Origin: Heterotrichella gracilis
Lineage: Eukaryota > Sar > Xanthophyceae > Tribonematales > Xanthonemataceae
Direction of reading: 5' to 3'
NCBI GenBank assembly: GCA_032358255.1
Contig: JAULBX010027772.1
Coordinates: 1 to 34,341 of the forward strand
DNA length: 34,341 nucleotides
In this document: one piece after another, positions 1-9,200 of the stretch
Numbering within the stretch: the first letter of the stretch is position 1
Layout of the letters: every line of letters starts with the position of its first letter
Notes under the pieces: generated by a model
What the model saw: only the letters and a program-made list of their open reading frames with translations
Database searches by the model: none
What the model was told of the DNA's origin: nothing
Position numbers and translations under genes: made by a program

Positions 1-332
1 AGTGGGGTGACGGGGATGTCAGGCAGGAATGTACTAGCATCACTACCTGTCAATTATTGAAGTTTACCCCTGGAAGGAGATATGCGTACATATGCCGGCA
101 CGTGGGGCGTGGGTACCGGTGGCGTACGGGATGTGTGCGCTGGTTTCTCACGGATGTGTAGTTTTAGGGTTATGACATGCCCATGTGTAAGGTGCATGTG
201 TGGGTTGTGACGTGCGCATGGGTAGGCATAGCCAGCGCTTCTACACACTCCACATTGCACCTGCCCTGTTGCCGCCGCCCATCATCTTTTCACTCCCTCA
301 TTCACTCCATTGAACTGCCGCCCACTTCACAG
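1..332 (+). other. Probable intron upstream of the terminal kinase exon
   Basis: No coding exon is recognisable here. The last 80 bases are pyrimidine-rich and lead into the CAG acceptor at 330-332, as expected for the 3' end of an intron. One TTTTAGGGTT telomere-like word lies near 172. Confidence 0.45.
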
Positions 333-489
333 GGTACCCGATGAGTGCCCCCCCTCCATCTCTGCCCTCATCACCGCATGCACTGATGCCGATGCCAGCA
401 GCCGCCCACCCATGGACCAGGTCATTGCATGGCTGAGGGAAGCGGTAGAGCAGGGGGAGGAAAACGACCAACTTGGAGGGGATGAGTAG
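333..489 (+). CDS. Terminal exon of a TKL-type protein kinase (5' part missing)
   Basis: This is the last exon of a protein kinase; it starts one base into a codon after a polypyrimidine tract and CAG (331-332 is the AG) and ends at TAG 487-489. The 52 codons read VPDECPPSISALI...RPPMDQVIAWL, the end of the C-lobe: the Val-Pro-x-Glu-Cys-Pro helix, the conserved Arg of the RPxM motif and the last helix. The same module ends K1 and K2 further right, but here the protein stops about 20 residues after the kinase fold with a short acidic tail, without the long tail of K1/K2. The preceding exons are not visible in 1-332, so they lie left of the window, or this is a gene fragment. The catalytic core cannot be judged. 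Confidence 0.7.
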
Positions 490-525
490 GGTGCTGCCAG
501 GGGAGGAATCAGAGCAAAGGGAGGG

Positions 526-735
526 GATGGATGGAGGTCATTGCCGGGCTGAGGGGACAATACAGCAAGGGGAGGAGACAGACCATGAGAGGAGTAGGCT
601 ACCACTAGCGGATAAGCAGACCAAAGGAGGGGGTAGGCTGCTGCTAGGCCAAGGCCCTTGGCAAGGGAATGGTGGGGCTGAGCCAGGCAGTAACCAAGGG
701 GGGAATCAGTCCAAGGGGAGGGGAAGGCTGCGGCG
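526..735 (+). repeat. Two decayed tandem copies of the terminal kinase exon tail
   Basis: The exon tail at about 405-489 (ATGGACCAGGTCATTGCATG then GGCTGAGGG and an AG-rich run) reappears at about 526-600 as ATGGAGGTCATTGCCGGGCT followed by the same AG-rich run and a TAG. A weaker form follows at about 665-735 (GGGGCTGAGCC, CCAAGGGGAGGGG). They lie beyond the stop codon and are not continuous with the frame. Confidence 0.55.
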
Positions 736-996
736 GCGGCTGTATATGATTAGTGGCTGTGTACACTAATGATTCAAATTTAATTTTGCATTACTTGTAT
801 AACAACTCAAGCTGCAATGGGGTAGCCTCATTGTGCTGGACTTAGCTGAGCCCCCATTTCACACGACTTGCCCACAGGCGCCGTGGGCGTGGCCACCATC
901 TTTTTACTGTTGTCACTTGTTGCTGCTTTGGTAAAGTATTTTGCTTCGCGATGTGCATGACGCGCACAATGATTGGGCTAAATGATAAAGGCTAAT
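736..996. other. Gap between kinase fragment and duplicated F-box gene end
   Basis: Mixed-composition sequence without a convincing exon, RNA gene or repeat. Confidence 0.3.
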
Positions 997-1510
997 GGTT
1001 GACGGTGGCGACAAGAGGGTATGGGTGCACTCCTTTGTGCCCTGCCCCGAGCTGGATGCGCATGTGGAAGGTGGGTGGCAGCTGCACTGCCCTCCTGCCA
1101 TGTGCTACCAAACAAGGTGCAGCGCATGGCAGGCGCAAATTGGGTGGGGCTGCCAGTAGCGCTCTGATGTGCCTGCGCTGCATGACATTCCACAGCGTTA
1201 TCTCTGGATGTTGCGCAGATAAGGTAGCTATTTTGGGTTGCAGTTTAAAAACTGCAGCCTTTTGGTGGATGTGGCAGGTCATTGAAGGACTGTGAACGAG
1301 TCTGTGGAACAATGGGCTGTCACAACATTGACCAGCATCGGATAATTTCTATGAAATATGTTGCCACAGTGTGACACAGCCTGTGGCAACATTTTGAAAT
1401 GATTTCAAATTTTGAAATGATTTCAAATTTTGAAATGATTTCAAATTTTGAAATGATTTCAAAATTTGTCAGGGTTCCACAAGGCAATGCCCTTACCTAG
1501 GGTTCATGAG
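997..1510 (+). pseudogene. Decayed copy of the 3' end of the F-box/LRR gene
   Basis: From 997 the sequence follows the F-box/LRR gene end at 4304 onward: the coding words VDGGDKRVWVHSFVPCPELD are present in both. In this copy the frame is then lost through small indels (the region equivalent to the last 25 codons does not translate). Similarity continues past the stop codon into 3' flank (the GGATGTTGC words, the TGGCAGGTC-TTGA-GGACTG words, and CCCTTACCTAGGGT near 1490 matching 4814). So a segment of about 0.5 kb was duplicated. The copy carries an AT-rich hairpin array (1391-1462) that the other lacks. The left break is near 997; no promoter or start belongs to it. Confidence 0.75.
1391..1462. 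repeat. Four perfect 18-bp units, each a near palindrome
   Basis: The unit ATTTTGAAATGATTTCAA is repeated four times without change, followed by a fifth broken start. Each unit contains the inverted arms TTGAAAT and ATTTCAA, so the array can form a series of small hairpins. Confidence 0.9.
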
Positions 1511-2238
1511 TATCATCTTGGCCTGGGATCCCAAGACTGAGAGTTGAGGTTGCTGATAAGTGCTGTGTGTAGCTCGACAGCGCCTTAATGTTGAAACACA
1601 CCGTCCTTTGCAACTTGTCTCAACCTGTGCGTGGAAGCCAACTATTTCATGAGCATAATATTGCACAGCTGCGAAGTACAAGGAGCTCTCTTGCCAAGCC
1701 GACTAACACATGCATGGGCGTGGCTTCATAGGGCAAAGGTGACCTCAGGTTCGAAACACTTTACAGACAGCATGTCAAAGTTCGTAGTGGTTCCATGCAG
1801 CCTGTAGCCAATGAACCACGAAGTTGTTTATCTGTTTGTCGTTGTCTGGATGCAGTGTATACTGTATGGCAGCAGCTGCTGCTGTAGTTGTGTAGCGCCT
1901 ATGGCAAATGTTAACAACTAAACCATTGCTGCTGGTATAACAGTACTTTTCACAGAGAACCAATGCGCAAATCTGCTGACTGGCAGTGTTACTCTGCGAG
2001 TTAGCCTGTGTAACTCAATGAGATGCATGCACAACCCCTCACCTCACTGGCAGTGAACACACCTCAGTGAGAAAGCTCAGAGATCATAATCCTGCAGGTC
2101 CTCTCCACGGCAACACTGCTCGCCCCACCATATCTAAACGATAACCCAAGACACCCAGCAGCTTGCAGTGCCCCATCCTTCACCCGCTCCAATGGCGCCA
2201 CCCCAGCCCCCTCCCTCCCCTATCTCCCTAGCTTCCTG
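1511..2238. other. Upstream region of the F-box/LRR gene
   Basis: No coding exon was found except possibly the end: the frame of the F-box exon stays open back to a stop at 2068-2070 but holds no ATG, so an upstream exon or a start at 2239 are both possible. The rest has no recognisable element. Confidence 0.35.
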
Positions 2239-4472
2239 ATGCAGCCCCTTTTGGCCCCCCTCACCACCCAGGAGAGGGCAGCAGTGGTGCCGCTGGTGTG
2301 CAGGGAGTGGTATGCACTCAGCCAGGGGCCCTCGCCATTGTGGGACACGGTAGAGGTGCGTGGGCAGGATGTGGGAGCTACAGTGGGTGTAATTGCTTGT
2401 ACTACCTTCTAGGAGCTACAGTGGTTGTGGTTGCTTGAGCATCCCAGCGGCAGCTCCTCAGGAATTCAGTGAATGGAACTTGTGATATCTCACTCATTGT
2501 GGCAAAGTCAACTGTGCTGCACCTGTAGAAATGACATTAACTGCCTGCCTGAGGGGTCAGACCAGTTGATGGACTCTTGACTTTGAGCATGCACTTATTT
2601 CCATCTGGCTGTAAGGCACTTGTGCAATATTTCATGGCAGCGCTTCACTGTAATGTCTACCTGGAGCTGTGGACCCCGATAACACAGTGTAATTTGAAGT
2701 AAATTGAATTATACACATTGCCCATATGCCATGTATTGTTAGATACTCCAATAAACCAATGCTTATGCTTGATATGCACTGGTAACACCAACATGAACCC
2801 TGTGCCCGCAGGTGACTTTCTCCCACCCCTCCTTCCTCCCTTGGCTGGAGTCAGTGCTGCCCAGCATACGCCACCTGGCAATCACATGCGCCAACCCCGC
2901 CCTGCCACCCCTGCCCCCATCCCTGTCCTGCGCCACCAGCCTGCGCCACCTGGCACTCACCGCTGCGCCCATGGCCGCCATCGTCTTCCTCTCCCTTGCC
3001 CCGCACCTCACCCACCTGGCGCTGGCGCTGTCAGCAGAAGCAAGGGAGTGTAGCGAGGGCCAGGGCTGCGCGCTCATGCGTGAGCGCATGCAGGGGCTGG
3101 CAGCGCAATTTGGCTGCCTGTCCAGCCTGTCACAGCTGCAGCACCTGACCCTGGACATACCGGAGCTGGATGGGGAGTGGAGATGGTTTGGGGTGGGGGT
3201 TACAGAAGCAGAGGCTGGGATGGTCGCCTATCAAGCCGTGTCAGACAGCCTGCATGTGCTGACGGCCCTCACATCACTGCACCTGGCTGGCCTTCCCTTC
3301 CCCACCAGCCTTGACTGCTTCTCCCACCTGGAGGAAATCAGCCTCTACTTTGGAACAGATCTGGCCAGCTGCTGCCACTGCATGCTGCAAGCAAATGACC
3401 CCGTGTGGCCTCAGAATTTGCTCCCCGGCTGCAGCACCACCTTGCGCAGCGTCACTTTTGGCAAGCGGATGGGTTCAGGGAATGTCTATGGCATGGAGCT
3501 AGATCTGCCCCTTCGAGTACTGCACGTCCTCCCCTCCCTGTTCCCTGGCCTTTCCCACCTTGCACTGAGGCGTGTGCAGAAACACGAGGAGGACAAGGTG
3601 TCCATCAGTAACTTCACCAGGCTCAGTGCCCTAACTGCATTGGGGTTCTGGGTATATCCACGATACGACGGTCCAGCAGACGACTATTGGGACACATGTG
3701 TGCCTCCATGTGTGGCATCCCTCACCAACCTTCAGAGCCTGACAGTCATTATAGACACAGCAATACGCGGGCGTGGATGGAGGTATGATCAAAACATTGA
3801 TCCTATTTGGACATCCGCTTTCCAAACCTCGCATGCCTGACAGAGCTTGTGATTGGTTACGATGTTGTCAAGATGGAGCCCTTGCACATGGGCGATGGAC
3901 TCACTACCCTGACAGCGCTGGAGAGGCTGGTGGTGGCGCACACAGATTGCAGCAATGGCACAGGCAACATGGAGGCACCTATGAGCTGCCGGGTTAATCA
4001 CTGTCTGAGCGTTGTTGGGGTGGTGCACGGCGTGTATGTGTTGGACACGTACATTCATTCACTTTATGACGAGCTTGGAGCAGGAGAGGCGCAGTATTAC
4101 CACTGCTACGCTGGAGCAGGAAAGGCGCAGCGTCACTGCTGCTACATTGAAGCACACAGCGAGGATTGTGCGTCTGCGAAGACAGGGGTGAGGTATGAAG
4201 AAGACATGAAGGTGGCTATGGCTGAAGCAGCGCCTGTGTTGGTCTGGCTGTGGGAGCACCTGGAGGATTGCCCGCCACGTGTCTGCATAGAGGTTGGGGA
4301 AGGGGTTGACGGTGGCGACAAGAGGGTGTGGGTGCACTCCTTTGTGCCCTGCCCCGAGCTGGATGCACAGGTGGAGGGAGGGTGGCAGCTGCACTGCCCA
4401 GCTGCCATGCTGGTGGACAAGCTGCAGCGCATGGTGGATGCAAAGTGGGCGGGGCTGCTTGCGGCGCTCTGA
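2239..4472 (+). CDS. F-box / leucine-rich-repeat protein, with apparent frameshift
   Basis: F-box proteins hold substrates for SCF ubiquitin ligases; LRRs usually bind the substrate. Exon 1 (2239-2355) reads like the F-box core: LLAPLTTQERAAVVPLVCRE, then WYALSQGPSPLW. It ends in phase 0 at a GTGCGT donor; the acceptor CCCGCAG gives exon 2 from 2812. Exon 2 codes for irregular leucine-rich repeats (SIRHLAI, SLRHLAL, HLTHLAL, QLQHLTL, ALTSLHL, NLQSLTV). Between 3801 and 3830 the LRR signal moves from one frame to another: the first frame stops at 3838-3840, while the second (DIRFPNLACLTELVIGYDVV) runs to the stop at 4470-4472. No GT-AG intron repairs this, so it is a frameshift, a sequencing error or a broken gene. 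The C-terminal part ends in a region with many acidic and Cys residues. The ATG at 2239 is tentative. A decayed copy of the 3' end lies at 997-1510. Confidence 0.65.
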
Positions 4473-6288
4473 TGTTGCCGGGGGCTGTATGACATTACAA
4501 AACGCCATCGCTGGATGTTGCTCAGTTACGATTGCTGTTCTATAGCAGTATGAACATTACAGGATAACAATAGCTCTTGCGCAGCCTGCCTGAGGCAAAC
4601 TGTATAATTCACTTGTGCACCAGCATGCTGGTCAATTGACAATGTGTGAGAGGTGCCCAAAAACATTCCTTTCAAAGTCCATGCACATTCACTCACATGG
4701 CAGGTCCTTGAGGGACTGCAAGCAAGCATGTAGAACAACAAGATGCCACAGTAATGACAGCGGCGGTTTTCAGAATGAACATATTTTATATGCTGTAAAG
4801 GGTTATGACAGGACCCTTACCTAGGGTAACTAGGTTCCTGACTAATTAGCTCCTGAACCAGCATAATATGCGCTGTGCGTTTCATTGCCATGATGGATGA
4901 TCCATGAACAAGGGGAATACTCTATTGAGTACATATTCCATTTGTCCAGGCCCTGGCCGCATGCGAGTCTCAGAGGGAGGTACGCACAGCGGGACACCAT
5001 GACAATGTGCAGTTCCTGTGGATGTTGAATGGCAACCTCTCTTGAGTCAGTTGAAATCATTCTTGGCAACGCCTGGCCTAGTAATGTGGACGGTATTCTT
5101 GCAAATTGAAGTAATTATTTACAGCTGTACTCAGTCTGACAGTGGCAATCTATTATGGCTGCTATCCCTCAGGGCTACTTGCAAGTGGAAAGTGCAGCTG
5201 TAGCCTACAATATTGGCCACTCAGTCTGACGTACCGTACTGAGTACATTGATGTGCACTCCACATCACTAGGTTAAACCAGCGATTGCAATGTGGGAATC
5301 ATTGGCTACAGCTAAGCCTCAGGCTGGCAGGGCATCCTACCCTCATACTACAGCTGCACCCGAACATCGATATTAAATCCCATATGCCAAGCCTTTCAAG
5401 ACCATCCAAATCAGTGTTTTGTCGTCTTTTGTCGGTTGACTTTTGTAAAAAAAAGCACAATCCCAACCCTTCCGGCTCGCACCTAACCTGCTCAATCTGC
5501 TGGCGAGCATGGTCAACAACTGAAACCATTTTCAGATGGCCCAGCTAGGCTGATGAAAATACTATAGTACGTATTAATTGTACGGACATGTGCCTGCAAA
5601 CTGGGTACCTGATCGGATTCCGGTATGTCAAACATTCAAGCGCACACACTGCCCTGGCACGCAAGGCAACTGATCGACTTATCACCGTGGTAGCACAGAT
5701 AATCATGCAATGATACAACGCATGCGACTAACTAAATAATCACGGGCATGTGTATCTAGTACGAAGGAGACACAGGCATGGGTTATAACCGCAACCAGTT
5801 CTACTGCAAATTTGCCACCACCAGCAATAAAATACAAACGCAGCATGCCCCCGGGCACACGTGGCAATGCCTTGTCCCCATGATATTATGCTACTTTCTA
5901 ACAACTGGGTTCCTAAGGCTAGCAAGTAAATTGCGTGGGGAGAAAAATGGTTTGGAACCATCCAATGCATGTGCGGTCTGCCCAGAGTGCCGTGGAAAGA
6001 CAGTGACTGCAACAGTGAGCATCCCGAGCTAACGCAGGAGTACATCTCCTCTTGGGACTTGCTGGAGCAGTTGGACGCCTGCAGCGCAGCCTTCACGCTG
6101 CCCTGTAGACAGTCGCCAGCAGGAGCTGTAGACAACCGCCAGCTTCTGCCATCACGCCGCTGTGTAAGGACTAGCATAATGCTTCTTCCAGTGCGCCTGC
6201 TGCATCCCACGCCCAAATAATTGTCCCAAGAGGTATGTGGATGGGGTTAGTGGAAAGGGGATATCTCCATCCCCCTTGCATGCACCAC
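4473..6288. other. Tail-to-tail gap between the F-box gene and K1
   Basis: The first 370 bases are 3' flank of the F-box gene and match the copy near 1200-1510; a TGTAA word (the usual algal poly(A) signal) lies at 4794-4798. The rest (about 4850-6288) is AT-richer, contains K1's 3' flank, and shows no exon, RNA gene or repeat that I can support. Confidence 0.4.
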
Positions 6289-9200
6289 TTAGCGGCGGGC
6301 AAAGCCGTAGTCCGCCTGTGGGGCCGCTGCTCCCCCGCCTCCCGCTTCCTCCCCTTGGCCCTCATCCAGCCACCCCATCTGGATGCCCTGCGCCTGCGCC
6401 AGGCCCAGCATGCCCCCCTTCATAAATGCTGCCAGCATTTCGGGGCTCAATTCCGTCCCAGAGCCATTGCCACTGCCAGTACCAGACTCGCTGGCGGTGC
6501 TGCCAAGGCTGGTATAAGGCACATGCGAAACCCCGCTGGAGGGGCCAGGGTCGCTCCCTGCCACACCCACCATGCACCGCTCCCCCTGCCACCGCCTGCC
6601 CCGGAGGGAGTGCGGGAGTACTGCGGAGGGGAGGTCGCCTGGCTGTCCACTCCCTGGGATGGCATGTGACGCTGACACATTCCCAAGAGACAGTGCCCTC
6701 TTTTCATGGAGCCAGGTGGGCAGCGGGGCCAGCGGGGGTGTCTGCCCCGGGGGGGCGCACCTCTCCAAAACTGCGATGATTTCTTCCATGCTGGGCCTCT
6801 CCCCGGGCCCTGGCAGGTTGGCGCTGCAGATGAGGCCAGCGATGTCTGGGGGGCACTCCTCGGGAACCCTGCGACACCCCGCACAAGGGTTTAAGGTATT
6901 GCAGGGCACTCCTTGGGAAACCTGCAAACCATATTAGTCCAGCCCGCCCCCTGCAAACCCCAATCCTACACATGCCGCAAATAACCAGGAGCTTGATGTA
7001 TGGCTGATAACAATTTACTGACGAGGCCTTGTTGATATATATGATGATCTGCTGACAACTTCTGATACACACCCCACACAGCATCCACCTTATTGACTAC
7101 CCAGCTGACCCCTCACAGGCCCAACACCCTCCATTTCGACCAAATTTGGACCAAATGTTCCCCCCACGCAAAACTTAACACCCCTGCCTTTTCCACCCAC
7201 CTGGGCCTGCGCAGCAAGCCCCTGCTGGGCCTCTCACAGGTGACTATCTCCCACAGCAGCACCCCGTAGCTGTACACGTCAGCGCGCGCGGTCACATGGG
7301 CCGCATCGATCATCTCCGGCGCCATCCACGCCCATGTGCCCGCCATGGCCTGCGCCTTGGATGTGTACTGGCTGTGCATGATGTGCGAGATGCCCACGTC
7401 CGCCACCTGGAGAAGGGTATTGCGTAAGGGTTTTGGGTCACATGGGTAGGGTTTTAGATGGCCTGCGCCTTGGTGGACTGGCTGTGCATGATGTGCAAGA
7501 TGCCGGATGCAGGCGTGATGTGCTAGGGTTTGGGCTCGTGGTAGGGGTTTTGGTGGGTGCGGGTGAGCTGGTGGTGCATGGCGTGGGGAACGCCGACGGC
7601 CCATGGGCGTGCGCTGAGGTTTGAGGATCCTGGGAAGGAATGAGGGAAGTGTGGTACATGAATCACGAAAATACCCTTAGTTAGGGTGCCGCAAAGTGCA
7701 CTGACCTAAGATAGCAATGTGCCGGTCCTACGCTGGAAAATGAAAACTTGTTTCAGATTTGGGGTGATGGTTCAAACATCATCTTTGGTCATCATTACAT
7801 CTCCAAGAGGGTTTCTCTGTTTGCAATCCTCAAGTAAGGACCATAGCACGCATACTCTTAGCTAGGGATCACACCTTGCACACCGTGCGCTTGGAGCCAG
7901 GACGTGCACACCCCAATGACCCCCCCGTCTTGATTTCCACCCCCACCTTTGCCTCCTTCCCAGCAGCACGTTGCACTATTCACATCCAGGTGCACGACAG
8001 GGCACCACCCACCCACAACCCTAGCTAGGGTCTTCCCCCTACCCCCACCTTTGCCTCCTTGCCCAGCAGCACGTTGGCGCTCTTCACATCCAGGTGGATC
8101 ACGTTGCGCGCATGTAGGTAGGACAGCCCGCGAGCGACATGCAGTGCGATGCGCCAACCCCTGCAATATGCACACCATGACCCTTTACAGGGAATACGCG
8201 GAAAGACTCTGGGTTTAGGCTCTAAACTTAAGGGCGTGCAGGTAGGACAGGGCACGCGCAACAAGGATTACATGCGTCAACCCCTGCGATATGCACAACA
8301 AGCGCCCCTCAGCGACCATGTCAATGGGTGATTGTAATTGTTCCCACACCTATGACTGACACCCTAGTCCCAGCCCCAGTCCCTAGCTGACACCTTACAC
8401 CCTGACCCTAGTCCATCACTGAGACCCTAGTCCATCACTTGCCGCCCACCACCCACCATGACAGCTATGCATTGGCACCATTGCCTGGCCCCGAAGCTGT
8501 ACATTGCCAAGAGAAAAAACCCAGGTCGCAACCGAAACCACTAACCCACAGCGGATCATCATCATCATAAGCTCCACCAAAGTCCTCCCCGTTTCCCTAC
8601 CTGCTGTACCACCCCATCTCCCGCATCCCGTACTTCCCGATTGCGCTGTACAGGTCGCCAGCTGTCATGAGCTCGGTGACGATCAGGGTCCTCCCGGGGG
8701 TGAAGCAGGCCCCCAGGAATTGCACAATGTGGGGCGAGCTGGGGGCAAGGGGGGTACAATCAGACAACCAGGTGGGGGTAGCGGTGCCGCAGTGGCCATG
8801 CTTGACGCCATGTGTGCACACACCAGACGCTCTTCCGAAGTCCAAACTCATATGCCCAGGACTGTAATCGGAGGTTCTTTTGCCCTCCCAAAGAAAATCA
8901 GGGCGACAATTTCTTTATCGTAATGTTTGTTTGTTTGTTTTGGGTGACAAGTTGATAGACAATCCAGTGCTAGCAAGGAAGATGTGGGTTGACAGCCGAA
9001 TGCACCATCACGCTCTACAGGGTGACTCCTGTGGCTTGTTGGGGCGTTAGGGTTGTTAGGGTTTCTGCCTTGCCTGCAGGACCGCAGCAGCTCCACCTCT
9101 CGTATTATGTTCGCCTTCTCGGTGGCTGTCATGGTCAGGGGCTCAAGCACCTTGATGGCGCAGGGGAGGGAACCGTCCAGCAGGCCCCGGTACACCTGGG

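Noticed and set aside
3783..3843. GT-AG pair that could be a 61-nt intron in the F-box/LRR gene
   Set aside because: Removing it puts the downstream LRR sequence in the wrong frame; using the next AG (63 nt) also fails.
5740..6216. 158-codon - strand open frame in the K1 3' flank
   Set aside because: No family resemblance, Cys/Trp-rich random-looking composition, and no similar frame after K2.
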